The notes beneath the pieces were generated by a model that saw nothing but the letters and a program-made list of their open reading frames with translations, was not told the origin of the DNA and searched no databases. A stretch of DNA of 64,000 bases from contig NC_049993.1 in NCBI RefSeq assembly GCF_000003815.2, positions 2,010,645-2,074,644 of the forward strand, given 5' to 3'. Shown here in pieces: positions 34,016 through 46,922 of the stretch; position 1 is the stretch's first letter, and each line of letters starts with the position of its first letter. The DNA comes from Branchiostoma floridae. Taxonomy: Eukaryota; Chordata; Leptocardii; Amphioxiformes; Branchiostomatidae. Made by a program: the position numbers and the translations under genes.

Positions 34016-34900
34016 TGATCTGTTAATAGGTCTCAAGGTCTAATTTGGTTGGATCAAGGACTCTCTTTCAAACCTCTTTGGTTGGATGCAAAATGTAATG
34101 CGTAGATTTCAGCAGAAGAAGTATAAATGTGTACTGTGTAAAATCTTATTGAGTACAGACTTTTGCTAGCTGTAAGTTTCTGTATATTACTGTGTCACTT
34201 GTATATATAGCAGAGAACAGTCTAAGGCGTCACTGAAACAGAAAGAAAATATTGTCTTGATCACATAACATCTTACTAGTACCAACAAAAAGCAAAAATC
34301 TACAAAAGTTCAGGTGTGACATCTTGCCAACTGCTTTGCTGATTGTTTAACAGTTAGCTACAATCCGTTGTTTTCTACTATTCTTTGGAAATGTATGTTT
34401 TAATGTATTAGAATCCGATCCATCTTTTCAACTTGTACGATATTTTTACAATCAAAAATGCCCTGCATAATGCCTCGCATCGGCTCAAGCACAGTGCACC
34501 ATTAAACTATCTAAATTCTCGTCAATCCCCACACACTGGTTTTACTAAAAAAACTATATACCGTTCCTTGGAAATATGTTTCAATGTGTCCGAATTCATG
34601 ATCACTATCTTTTCAAATTGTACGTTACTCTTACGATCGAAAATGTCCTGCAGGACCTCCTGCAGCTGCATATATAGACGCACGCCCCCCTCCCACCCGC
34701 ACGTAAACTGTTCCAATCGTTGCACAATAAACTTGACTGTATACCCTCCACAAAATCTTTCGTCAAATGTCGTGCTCATTTTACTCACATGACACTACGC
34801 CTTAGAATGTAATGTTATATTTTAATACATCCGAATTCCAGAAAGATAACTTTACAAACTGTACCAATTTCTGTACGATAAAAATCTCACCTCCTCCGCA
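34016..34900. other. Non-coding, no supported gene
   Basis: AT-rich. The sequence near 34340-34420 and near 34545-34640 is similar (GGAAATATGTTT, CGAATTC and related words), suggesting an old local duplication. Confidence 0.4.
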
Positions 34901-34910
34901 CCGTCAACGC

Positions 34911-35135
34911 CCGTGAGGGTATTTACCGGAATAACCCGAAATGACCCGGAATAACCCGGAATAACCGTAATATTTCTTGTTCCCATGGCCATATATACAT
35001 TATTTTATGCCAAAATATTGCATTCTGCGATCTTAACTTATCAAAGCACACTGTATTTCGGTAGCTTTCATCCTTTATTAAGGTTATTCCGGGTTATTCC
35101 GGGTTATTCCGGGTTATTCCGCTAAATACCCGGAC
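34911..35135. mobile_element. 225-bp MITE with a 10-bp target duplication
   Basis: Flanked on both sides by CCGTCAACGC (34901-34910 and 35136-35145). The left end GAGGGTATTTACCGGAATAA, then CCC, is the inverse of the right end GGGTTATTCCGCTAAATACC, then CGGAC. Subterminal copies of GGAATAACCC are repeated at each side. The exact 10-bp direct repeats make this a clean insertion. Confidence 0.85.
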
Positions 35136-35307
35136 CCGTCAACGCTATCGCAAAATGAACCGTGCGATTTAACGACAACTCCTCAAATGTTACATGACCA
35201 GTGTTTTACTGCAAATCAAGAAACATTTTCCTTTCCTAGACTTTGCTAATGAGCGCTGCAATGTTTTCTGTACGAGTAGAGGTCATGGATAAACAGTATT
35301 CTTACAA

Positions 35308-35424
35308 CGTTTATTTGAAGGGCTAAGAAGGGCTGAGAATTGTCGTAAAAACGCACGGTACATTGCGTTTATTTGAAGGGCTGAGAAGGGCTGAGAATTG
35401 TCGTAAAAACGCACGGTACATTTT
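35308..35424. repeat. 58-bp tandem duplication
   Basis: GTTTATTTGAAGGGCT, then AAGAAGGGCTGAGAATTGTC and GTAAAAACGCACGGTACATT, occurs twice in a row with one or two differences (starts near 35309 and 35367). Confidence 0.9.
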
Positions 35425-36131
35425 GCGACCATAGCAGACCCATCCAAGGACGAACCATTAAACCGGGGACAAAGCCGGGCGCCTGCGGCGCCCCGGCAAA
35501 AAGCACAAGCTTATATAAGAAATAACGGCAAAAATCTGGGACATATTGGTGTTCATTACAACATTCATAAAGCATGCGAAACATCATAATGATCTGTATG
35601 TGCAGCTTATGATATGCAGTCATTCCCGGCTATGTGAAAAGACCGCTCCCTTAAACCATTAATCCTGACGCAAAGAATGCACAGCTAGAATAGTCATCAA
35701 TTACCACTGTATGAACTATACCCTTGAGGTTTAGCCAAAAATCAATTCCCAAGGGAATGCATTCGTGCAATTTTCTAAATTCTTTCAAAGCGATCGTAAT
35801 ACTGTAGAAAATGCCTCCGCCCCTGAGTCGTCGCCAAAAAAAATTTAAAAACAATCTGTAGTGTTATTTATTGATTTTGTTGGGCAACAATATCAAGTGA
35901 ACTAAATGTGAAACTTACCTTTGAAATGCTCAAGGACGCTTGGTAATTGTTGTACATTGTGATTTTGTAATGTTTGATCTGTTTCTGTGCTATTATATTA
36001 ATTTGCAAATGTACGTAATTTTCAAATTCGATGCAGTTTACGCAAAGACCAATTTTTTTTGGGGGGGGGGTGTACTTTTGGACTTGTTCACTGGGCACTC
36101 AGTGAATTGTCCCGGATGGATTTTCTAATTA

Positions 36132-36961
36132 CAGTCAAACCTGCCCAAGACGACCACCCGGGGACCGGAAAAAAGCGGTCGATTTGGACAGGTGGTCGCT
36201 GAGAAGAGTATAGACTCAAAACATGCCCGATGCGACGTGTTTAATGGCAAATAGCAAGCACACTGCACGCACGCAAAGAAGCGAGGTCTTTAAGTTAATG
36301 TCAAATACAACACGAACACTGTAAATTGTAAATTTAACCACAAGCTTTCATCGAACTTTTATACGATACAGTGTTTTAAAGCTCAAGTATGTGCACACTA
36401 ACGTTTTAGACTGTAAGGGAACTTTGATGCTGCCAGTAACCATACAAGCCTTTATGCGTCGCTATGTTCTTGACCTTAAATAACTACGGTTCACCTTTCA
36501 AATTCGATGCTCGGTACGTCCCGATAGCGTGCTTACCCACGGGTGAATGTACAGTACAGTTAGACAAAAGCACTCACACGTATAGATTTTTCTTAAAAAG
36601 GTATGAGCTACACAGATCTTTCTTTAAAACGTATGAGGCTATTTACGTTTCAGCATTCGTTTACTTTATAACGATATAGAAAAAAAACTTCTGTTACAAC
36701 TAAATTTGGTTTTTTTACAACGATTTCGGCGCAAAACCGCGCTAGTTATCATCTAAAATCAATGAAAACCTAAATTTTGAAAATGATGCGGTCGTTATGG
36801 GTCCCAATTCGGGCTGGTCGCGGTCGCGTTGGACAGGTGGTCGTTGAGTTAAGGTCACTTAATGCTTACGTCATTGGGGAAAAAAATCGGGACCGAGAAA
36901 AAGTGGTCAAAATGGCCAGGTGGTCGCTGAGAAGAGGTGGTCGATCGGGCAGGTTTGACTG
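36132..36961. mobile_element. Pogo/Tigger-like element with CAGTCAAACCTGCCC ends
   Basis: 830 bp, flanked by TA on each side. The left end CAGTCAAACCTGCCCAAGAC, then GACCACC, and the right end GGTCGATCGGGCAGGTTTGA, then CTG, are inverted copies. GGACAGGTGGTCG(C/T)TGAG motifs repeat near both ends. Non-autonomous: no transposase frame is visible. Confidence 0.8.
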
Positions 36962-37016
36962 TATGTGGCGAGAACGTTTGGGCAAGAGACACGTGGTCAT
37001 GTCAGAATTTCAATGA

Positions 37017-37410
37017 GTTCCAAGTCGCAAGCCCAAAATGGAAGTTATACGTTTATGTCTTATTTTCCCAGCGATGTAATGTAGAGTATATAGGTCACAA
37101 GTGGTAATTAACATAAGCGCGTCATTTGTACTGATATGTCGCGAGAACGATTAGGTGAGAGACACGCACGGGGTCATGTCAAAATTACCATGAGTCACAA
37201 GTCGCAAGCCCAGATGGATAGTTCTACTTTGGTGTCTTGATTTCTCTGCAATTTAATCTAGGGTAGGTCGCAAGTGCTAGTTAGCAGATTCATGTCAGTT
37301 GTACCGATAGGTTATTAAAACGATTGGGTAAGAGACAAGGGGTCATCTGAAAAGTTCCATGAGTTCCAAGTCGCAAGCCCAAAATGGAAATTATACTTTT
37401 ATGTACCTGA
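37017..37410. repeat. ~175-bp tandem repeat, 2.3 copies
   Basis: CAAGTCGCAAGCCCAAAATG and the sequence around it recurs starting near 37021, 37198 and 37367 (spacings about 177 and 169 bp). Each unit also carries GAGAACGATT-type and GAGACACG-type words. Confidence 0.85.
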
Positions 37411-37748
37411 GGAGGAGCATTCCGTGACGACACCAGCCATCACATTTTGGAGGTGTTCGCTGGGGATGTGAAGATCATTTATGTGGATCTCACCAATGAC
37501 GGCGTTGATGTGGTCAACGTTATTGTTTTATGTGTTATCTTATTGATATTTTGATGCAACAGTCGATTTTAGCCCAGTCAATATAAGTCTTTTTTTAACT
37601 GAAGACCATGAAAGGTATTTTCTTTGTCCATGGAAATGAATGGACAGGGACAGTTTGTGTCATGTGCACAGACAAGAAAGGATGGATGATAGAATACTTT
37701 GAAAATACAGCCTACTTCCTAAATCCTTTTTTTTTCGGCGCACCTCAC

Positions 37749-38904
37749 CAAACACATCAAAATCCATGTATAATTCCAACAACATAAACACTGTTAAGCT
37801 AGCCAATGACACGTCTACAAATAAACCCTGCACCACCGCGCCATCACCCATTTCACGAAGGTTGAGTTCTGCGAACGCTTGTTTTGAACTTTCGGTCACT
37901 CTGTCAATAACCAGCTGCCTAAAATAAGAATCCCCTTTATGTACACAGTTGTTTTACTAAATTTATTACATAATTCACTTGAATCCCTTCATGCCAAAGG
38001 CCCTCATGAGGCCTCTTGCAACCTTCAGTCCCCTGAAGACTTTTTAAATGTTATCAGGGGCATTGTCTATGTCAGCCAATGTGGGGCACCTACGGTTGTT
38101 CTGATACACGAAGTCTCTCTCCCACTCCTCCATTTTGAGCTTTAAAGTAGTACGGTGCTTACTGCCTTTGGTTTGCAGAGTTGCTTCTCAGACGGTCAAA
38201 AGTCTCGACCACAGGGACGTCTCCAAGCAGACTACGCAGATTTTGCGACCATGCAGACTTCCCTCCATTACTTGGATCAGGTGTTTGACAGTGAGGATGA
38301 CGACTGCTTACTCCGTCCCTGTAGGCACATTTAGAATCATAAATGCAATTAAGGACTATGGAGTTTTGAATTACTCTAATTACTGTCATGATATAACTGG
38401 CATCAATACTCTGTTAATCAAACATGTATCATTTGTAGTATTCAAAGTGCTCTGTGTCTGTAACATACCTTGTCGATGGAACTAAAGTCTTCTTTAATGA
38501 TTAACATTTGAGCATCAAATCAAGTTTCTGTTGGATTAATCCTTGAAGTAAATTCAGGACATACAAAAAGTACTGTATATGCATGAGCAAAATTTAAAAC
38601 AAAAGCACAATATTATCCTTCAACTAAACTGAGATGCTATCATGGGAATTAATGTTAGGCATAATTCATGTAAAAATTGCCTCCTGTGTGATAGTGCATC
38701 CATGGGGCTTATACAATATAATATTGGTATAATATGATTATCATTGTAATTCTTTCAAAGTCACAATAATATAAGACAAACATTTTGAATAGAAATATGA
38801 GGTACCTTGACTCAATGGCATTCTCACATGGATGTGGCATGGGGATTTGGTTCTCCTTCCCCAGAGGAGCGGTCAGGCCAGACTCCATCATGTGTGTTTG
38901 GTCA
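37749..38904 (-). CDS. Unrecognised protein, three internal exons
   Basis: Minus-strand exons 38806-38904, 38163-38318 and 37749-37918 have good AG/GT borders and exactly matching phases (2+1, then 2+1), which is unlikely by chance. They encode HMMESGLTAPLGKENQIPMP, GKSAWSQNLRSLLGDVPVVE, TFDRLRSN, QLVIDRVTESSKQAFAELNL and GLFVDVSLASLTVFMLLELY. The last stretch is hydrophobic enough to be a buried helix or possibly a membrane segment. The first exon would need a preceding exon ending in phase 2. Downstream, an acceptor near 37461 (CATCCCCAG) would add six codons and a stop. An alternative exon-like frame there (INDLHIPSEHLQNVMAG) does not fit the phase. The family is not recognised. Confidence 0.55.
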
Positions 38905-40717
38905 CTGAAATACGATAAAGGCAAAAAATACCGGTTATAGTTAGTTGCCCACATTGGCATAAATCCTACAGGTTTCAATAATCAGGTTTCAGTGGCCACT
39001 TATGATATGTATGATAAGGATGCTAAATTAAAATAAAGTATCATTCATTTTCAGACAATAGCATTTAAGCTTTATCTTTGTACATGAGTTCATACAGAAA
39101 ATTTGCATGTACAGGCACCTTGTGGACAGTTTTGTAGTTTTGCGTGCCAAAGCCGGAGTCTCGTTTTTTCGTGCGAGCTCACACATGTTTAAGCCAGGAT
39201 CTGAGCTCTCGCCGGTTCGCCGAGGACGCAACCCATTCGCTGTGAGCACACAGCTCCTTCGCCGAGCGCACAACCCCTTCGCTGTGAGCACAGAGCTCCT
39301 TTGCTGAAACAGGTTTTGTCTCAATGATCCTTCGTAGAAAATCAGTTGTTCCTCAAGTTATAGGGATATCGTCTGTTTCCATACTTTTTTGTCTGAATCA
39401 TACGTCTTTTCTAGAAGAGGCGGTGCTTGAAGCCTCAAATTGAAACTTTAAAATAATGGGGTGTGTAACCGTAAGCTTATCCCCCATTAACACTCAAACC
39501 AACGTATGGGATCAAAACTTAACCCAGACGTATATCAATATGTGCTATGGTGACATTTCTGGTCGAAAACAAAATTCCATTAGTTTGTTTGTATACATAC
39601 TTGTAACTTCATAGTTTTTTTACGTTCTTAACTCATTGTTGATTAAGTTATTTTAGGAAGTTTAGGCATGGTCCAGAGGGGTCAAAACTGGCATTTTTAA
39701 AAACTTTTGTGCCATTATTATGTTATATGACGACATTATGACTTCATATTTCTAAGTAATATGGACCGCCACCTTGGATTTTGACCAATGACGTCATCAA
39801 ATATAACTAAATTATGAATATAGAATCATAAGACTTACGATGAATGTCACAAAATGTCGTGAACAAGTGCTTGTTGCCAAGTAAACCCTTAAACGTCATT
39901 GCTTAAATCTAAATTGGTAAATTTAGTAAAGTATTTGTCTGTCCGAATTCCATTGCAATGGCAACATAAAATGACGAACTTACTTAATTCAATTAAATGT
40001 TTGCTATCAACATTTTATGAAAATATACCAAGTTAGCTAACCCCGTTCAGAAGCTATCCGATATTTTAGTTGGTAGGGGTATCAAAAACCTTATCCCCGG
40101 TCTGAATAGGGTTAGTGCAAAAATGGTCCTTATGAACTTTTGCATAAATTATGATAATGACCTGGAACTATTCGCATACAATCTTGTCAAACGGTCCCAA
40201 ATAGATTGAATAATTATACATGTATACAAATCACAAAAAGAGTGACAAAAATGTATTTGAACAAAACGTTATGGGGTCGGTTTTGATTACATACGGTAAG
40301 TTTAGTCGAAAATAAGCTACGGTGGTTTGAGGATTAACCAGGATGCCTAATAATCTACTAGAATAGAGTTATTTTAGTTTCTTACAAATAAAAGGATATT
40401 TTGCGTTACACCTCATATCATTCCACGTTCCTCTTCTCTTCCTCGCCCTTAACAATCTATACTGTGTAAATATAAATGAAAAAAAAAGTTTCATTTCAGT
40501 ACCGAAGTCCACATTGTAATTTTACAGTCTCACATGACTTAGAGAACACTATATCTATTGTTAAGCTATTAATTGTTGTTTTCAATTATCCGAGAACGGT
40601 TATTTCATCAATGACTATATAAGTGAGAAGTACATCGCAAACAAATACAATGTGTGCTGTACTGATGTTTAGGGACTATAGTTAATGTTTTTTAATGGAA
40701 TAAAAGAGGATACTCAC
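38905..40717. other. Intergenic, dispersed repeat
   Basis: 39176-39300 has repeated words such as TTCGC(C/T)GTGAGCACA and CTCCTT. Near 39760-39800 (TTTTGACC, then GACGTCAT) and 40097-40118 (CCGGTCTGAATAGGGTTAG) are pieces like those of the element at 41336-42256. No terminal C-type lectin exon was found here. Confidence 0.45.
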
Positions 40718-43700
40718 GTTGAGGGTAATGCGAACGCAATTTTCTCGGTTACGGTAGTTGTTGGGCTCACCAGGTGACCAGTTCCTATAGGTGACTGGTG
40801 CCCCTCCAATCCACTTCCAAGACTTGTCAATTTTATGAAGTCCGATCCACGCCCGATGTTTGTTTGTAGAAGACCAGAATAACTCGAGAAGGCCTGAATG
40901 CCGAGAGTAAGTAGCCGAGAGTAAGTAGTGTTACATAGATTGCGTGCGTCTGTTATTTGGTGGAGGACATGATCAAGTAATATGTTTTATGAAAATGAGA
41001 GCCTTATTTGCATAATTAATGACAAATCCAATCGATACAGCATGAAATATTGAATCAATTGGCAAAGTTATGGGGTCTTGGAACATCAGTTTTTGTTTAA
41101 ATTAGGCCATGTTGAATATATGGATGGCATTCTCGCGCGCATCATTTTTCGGCAGCTACCAGAAATGATAAAAATCTATGCTTTAAATTGAACAAAGCAG
41201 TTGAAAAAAGGAGCAAATGTGAGCCCAAAAAACACGTCGAAAAACATATACGCAGACCTCGGATTATGTCCATGTCAGTTTTAGGGTCAAAGAAGTAGAG
41301 TGTATAAACAAAATGAATAATTTGTTGTTTGCTATTTAACCCTATCTAGATCCCCCCCCGGGGGGGGGGGGGCTAAAAGTGCCCGCGATAAATTTGACGT
41401 CGGATAACTGCCGAACGACGTATACTAGGACTACGAAACTTGGTGACTTTTCCTAAAATATTGTTGGCAACAATTCAACGAACAAAAAATTCGTTTGTAA
41501 TTTTTCCTGTTGCCTTGGCAACCGGTTTCTGCATATTTTACCAAATTTACTAATTTCAGTTTGAATTATGGGATTTCAAGGTTTTATTGCTAGACCAAAC
41601 TTTTTTATCTATATCATTAACATCCTGTGTAAGTTTAAGTTACATATCTGATTATAATCTGATTAAATATACATAATTTATGCTAATTTGATGACGTCAT
41701 GGGTCAAAATCCAAGATGGCGGACAGTGACATTTTCAATAATAAATACATGTTATTTTTACTCAAATACCGTCAAAATATTTTCTTTTCTAACAAACACA
41801 ATTACTTGAAGCTTTTTAGTTCAGTTTTTTGGGTTTGGGGGTTATATGTGAAAAAAAATCGTATTTTAGAAAATTCGAGCTTGTTGATCCAAGATGGTGG
41901 ACAAATGACATCATTTTCTGACGCCATATAGCCGTCAGTGTCGTCGTGATTGGCAACAAAAGACTTTTCAGACTTAGACACCAATAATGTAACCTTTACA
42001 GTCATCGTTTTGTTTAATACCTGTAAGTATACCTGAAATTTAATATTTAGACGAGTTTAGCCCAAAATATGGCATTATGACGTCATAATTACGTAATTTT
42101 ACGTCATAGTCATACAGACATTACTAGCACATCATTCCTCGAAATTTGGTGATCGTAACCCAAGCCGTTTTGAAATTACGAAGGGGGTTCAAAAGAGCAC
42201 CCCCCCCCCCCCTCCGTCCCAGGTATGCCAAAAAAGCCCGGTCTAGATAGTGTTAATGCTCAATGTCTGTTATTTGTTCAACCTTCCAAATCACGTATTT
42301 TTCATAATGACGTCGACATTTTTTTTATTCCCAGACTTGCATCAGTTTTGGGATTTTCAGGCTATTTCAACCATGTAAATAAATCATCAGGCCTTTCCTA
42401 CCTTTTGAGAATTGTCCTGTAATGAAGATGTTCTCCTGACGTCCCATGATGGATGTCAGAACTGCACCTTCCTGTCGACACCTTGATACCGCCGTATACC
42501 AAGTTACAGCGCTTTTCACAAGGCTGTAGCAGTGGCTGTTGTATTCCTTCCAGCCACTTTGGCATCCTTTCATTGTAACAAATAGCACATATGTGTATAG
42601 AGTTGTATATAACCTATAGAAGCTTATTGTAGGAGTTTAAATAATTTTTTTTGTCCACTCCGTCCACTAAAACGGGATTGAGGTTCAATGAATTATATTT
42701 TTTATTGTTCAAAGTTTGGTATTTTTGCATTCGCCTGTTACCAGTATAACCCCCAAAAAGATGGGAATGGACCATTAATATATATTATGATATTCTGGAA
42801 TGTGGGTAGGAGTCAGGAAAAAAAGGTCAAATTCGGCTTTTAATGATATTGCAACTGCAATTTTTTCATAGCTTGTGTTCTAGAAATGATATGGTTGCGG
42901 TTCTATGAGATAGGTCAGAAAACAAGAAGTATAGGTTTGGTCCCCTAGAGACATTTTTAAACAAAAAAGTCAATTTTGTTTAATAAAAAAGTAGCTGAAG
43001 AAGGAGCCCAGTCCATCCAAGCAAGCAGGTAAATTTTGGTATCCGCCATCATAAGACAACATGTAGGTGCTTAATTAATGTTACTTTAACTACATCATCT
43101 TAATGAGCAACATTCATATAGATATTTAAACAAACAAATGAATACGTTTTTAAAAAATCCAGAATCACCCATTCACACAGCTAGTTTTTTCATGAACTTT
43201 ACTTGCCTGCTGCATTCGTTATCAAGGTCACATTGGCAGGTGACAAGGTCATGGTTGGTTGCAAGGTCACACTGGTGGAAGGCAAGGTCACAGCTGTTCC
43301 AATCGTAGTTAATAATTCTGTTGTCCCCATCCACGGAATACCTGATGTATTTAGGTTCGTCCCTGTCATCTCCTATAAATATAACAGACACAGACCTTTC
43401 AAAGAAAAGAGCACCTAGAAAACTGAAAACTTATTTTTTCTAATCATTCAACTATTAGCAATGACTTTGATAGTTGTGTTGCCCCCAACCATAGAATACC
43501 CGATGTATTCAACTTCGTCCCTGTCATCTCCTATAAACACGACAGACACAGACCTGTTAAAGAAGGAATCAGCTAGAAAACTGAAAACTAAACAATTATT
43601 TTTCAAATCATTAAACTATTAGCAATGACACTGATTTTTTTCTAACTTAAAGGAGATTAAATGACATACCTTACCACCGGCTACGAGTATTGGAAACAGT

Positions 43701-44726
43701 ATTGCAGCTGAAACTATCGCCAGTAGTCCGAAACCCAGTGTGAGCTGACAAACTTTGCTGGATTTTGCTATAGTCCACATTTCTATGGCACGTTCTAAAA
43801 TGAATAAAAAGGACACGATTAATTTAGATGCTGCAAAATTCTAATGGACAAAAATGCAATTATCAATTTAGAAGACGTTACCATGTTTGCATGTTCTGTT
43901 TAATAAAAAGCAGCTCATTTTTGTTTATTAATTGATTGATTGATTAACCTTAATTTGTATCAGTTTGTTAATAAATGGTGTTTCAATGGGGCGCACTGTA
44001 TCGTCAAAAGTAAAACATTCATACAAGTGGCATAACATATATGGAGCAACTAGCTACCCACAGGACCGCCAAACGTTGCAGTTATGATCATGGCATTTAC
44101 TAAATGCCAAAACAAAGAAAATGGCACGTCGTTTCTAAAGTTTTACAAATATAACTTTGGCTGAATTGAAAACAACCTGTAATATCAAATATTTGCTTTC
44201 TATTTATTTGTTACTTCAAATCCAGATCTCCCTTTACCTTTACATCTGTACGCAACAAGTAAGTACGACTCAAGTCAGTGAAGTAGAAAAGGTAAGCTGC
44301 TGCAGCTGGCTATTTTGGTGTTTATATTTCAAATCTAATTTTTATGTTCATATTTCATTATCTTCATCAACTGCGAGTAAAACATAAACCACGAGTAAAA
44401 TAAGATTCGACAAGGAACATTGACTTACCTATTACATTGTGACCAATGCTGACGTCATCGGGTTGCTTGTATTCGTACGGATCCTCTGGTTGGTCGTTGC
44501 TCACAGAGCACGACTCCAGGGTTTCCGGAGGAACGACCACCACGTGGTCATCCACACGCAGGTATGAACGAAACGTAGCCCCATCTTTATTAAGCTCCAG
44601 ATACGTGTGAGGGTCAGAACTGACCGAGGCAGCATCGTGGTGGTCACCAGAGGCGGCACCATCGGGGACATCAGCCGTCTCGTCACTGGTAGGGGACTCA
44701 GATTTTTGTTGGTATTTGTCTGCCAT
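40718..44726 (-). CDS. Type II membrane C-type lectin, last lectin exon not found
   Basis: Five minus-strand exons in phase: 44429-44726 (cytoplasmic), 43670-43794 (membrane span), 43207-43372 (stalk), 42402-42566 and 40718-40893 (lectin). Residues 1-99 are acidic and carry DPHTYLELNKD and SNDQPEDPYEYKQP. Exon 2 encodes a span of about 25 residues (LTLGFGLLAIVSAAILFPIL). Exon 3 is a Thr/Pro stalk (VTLPSTSVTLQP). Exons 4 and 5 are a C-type lectin fold: CQSGWKEYNSHCYSL, C-R-Q-E-G, RAWIGLHK, WKWIGG, NWSPGEPNN and ENCVRITLN. EPN is the motif linked to mannose-type sugar binding, but the WND motif and last two cysteines that should follow 40718 were not found. The stalk-to-lectin intron needs a GC donor (CAG/GCAAGT at 43206) for the phase to fit. 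The gene is either incomplete in this haplotype or its last exon was missed. Its paralog is at 60489. Confidence 0.75.
41336..42256. mobile_element. ~0.9-kb repeat with CCCTATCTAGA ends, inside a lectin intron
   Basis: The left end AACCCTATCTAGATCC and the right end GGTCTAGATAGTGTT are inverted copies, next to long C and G runs at about 41353-41372 and 42199-42212. AAAAAAGCCCGGTCTA-type ends recur near 61200, CCCGATCTAGATAGGGTTAA near 57427 and CCGGTCTGAATAGGG near 40097. The element lies in the intron between the two C-type lectin exons. The class is not recognised. Confidence 0.55.
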
Positions 44727-44881
44727 TCCTACTCTTTAGCAACAGAAATTGACTGTTATTACAAATTCATGTTATCTCACATTCTATCAACAAGAATTGA
44801 AAAAAAAAGAATGCTCAGAATTATTGACTGACTAATAAAGTAATTGAGGTGTTCATTCAAGAGGTTTTAAAGAACTGCTTT

Positions 44882-44999
44882 TTTTTTCAAACGGGAGGGA
44901 TACTCTTGAGTTTTAACAATGGGTGGTCACTTTAGCTTTTGCTTACGTTGCTTTCTAAGCAATTTTCGTCAAAATGCCTATCAACGACCGGTAAAGATA

Positions 45000-45090
<91 letters not shown>
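44882..45090. repeat. (TC)n(TA)n compound microsatellite
   Basis: About 50 bp of TC followed by about 40 bp of TA at 45002-45090. The open frames across it are artefacts. Confidence 0.9.
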
Positions 45091-46920
45091 GTAAAAAATT
45101 TAGTAAAAAAACATTTGTTGCTGTCTTATAAGCTTTTAGAAGCCCATTAAGCGTCCTCTCTGTGTTGGTTGATGAATATCCCAAAGTCATCAGAAACTAG
45201 AAAGGCCGACATTTGCTTGAGAGCAAATACAGCATATTTCAGCCATACCCGTTCCCATGCAAAATTGAACTGTTCCAAATCACTCCTGCGCAAAAATAGA
45301 ACATTCTAACAGTAACTTCTCGAAATGAACTACTACCAAGGCCGACATCTACTTATGAGCAAATGCACCATTTTCACTCCGCCCCTCTGCCCATGCAACA
45401 ATGCTATTCCACAATCACATATATGGACAAAAAATCAAACATTCCATAATGGAGATTTCTGTGGTCTCGTATTACAACAGAATAACATGGAATTTTCTAT
45501 AAGGGTGCCCTCGACATATGAAAGGTAGAACTTTAACATTTTTGGCATATATCACTTCAAGATGATGAATTTATGACCATTTTTATTATCATGTTTGGTC
45601 CCTCTGTATTGCCATGGTATTGGAACAAAATTTTGTATGGAAATGCCTTTGATATATACCTCCAGGGCCTTTGCAATTTTGGTATACACGTCTTGACAAC
45701 GATGAAGTCTCTGGTCTTCTTGTATTAAAAAATGGTGATGGCATGTTGGATAGCAAGTGGGATGAAGTTCAGAATGATTACTAGTATCTCATCTCTCTCT
45801 TACAAACACACGCGCATACACATACACACAGACAAGAACAAAAAGAATGAAAAAAACTTCAGTCTTTACAGTTTTACTTTCACAAAATGGCAATTTTACA
45901 CTTGTCTGCTCTCACAACCTGATTGTCTTAATGTAAATACATGTAATTTGAGGTAAAGTTTTTACATTGTTATAAGTTAATCTGCAGAATCGCAGAAAAT
46001 TTACAATTCCGTCAAAATATAATTTTTTATACATCTTTTCAGAATCGGTTGCAATCTATATCTGCGTGTCCTTTTCTGGCTGGTTGGGATCAAGTCTGTC
46101 TGCTTCTTCCACATACAGTTTGTCATGGACCAAGCTCTGCTTCTCTTCTGTAGAGGGGTATGGAGGACAGAAACAGGGAAGTTAGAATATCAATGCAAAG
46201 CAGAGACATCAAACTATAGACAGTACACATTTCCACAATTACTTACAATCTGCCATCAATCTGTTGCTGCTTGGGACAAGATCTGTGTGCCTCCTCCTAC
46301 GTACAGCTTCTCATGGACCAATTGTTTTCTTCTCTAGAGGTCCCATCTGAATGATACAAACAGGAGAGTGAGATTTGGCATTTCAAGGCAGACATCAATC
46401 AAATATTTGAATAATTATACCATTGATTTGGAAAGAATACATATTGTTGTCAGGAGATAACAGTGTGTTTGTGTTACACATAATCTTCTCGTCGATCCCA
46501 ATGCTGCACCTGTCTCTACAGTCTACACCTACATGTACATGCAAGTCTAGCGACAAAAGACAACAGGCCCTACCTGCTGTGTGTCATGAGCACAATCTTC
46601 TTACTGCTGAAAAAACAAACATAGAGACATGTCAATCATTGTTTTACACATTTGTGGACACCTCAAAATGTTAATGCACAATGCTTTTGAATGATAAAGG
46701 AATATGGCAACAGAGGTACAATAAATACATATACACAAGCTGTACTTGCAAATGAAAAAGTACAACTGACAGGATCAAAAAGGATTGACATGAATGAAAT
46801 TAAAGCCATCATATAGAAGTCAAACGAGTGACATTTGGTATAACATCTACACAAATCACAGTCCAAAGGATGAATTAATATTAACAAAATTATAAATTAA
46901 AAAACAGAAAGAAACAAACA
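45091..46920. other. Intergenic, no supported gene
   Basis: Two similar pieces near 46080-46140 and 46265-46325 (TTC(C/T)ACATACAGTTTGTCATGG and CTACGTACAGCTTCTCATGG, then ACCAA) indicate a ~187-bp duplication. No exon recognised. Confidence 0.45.
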
Positions 46921-46922
46921 TG

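Noticed and set aside
44429-44726. TYLEL in the lectin tail as a true ITIM
   Set aside because: The residue two positions before Tyr is His, outside the usual Ile/Val/Leu/Ser, and there is no second copy.
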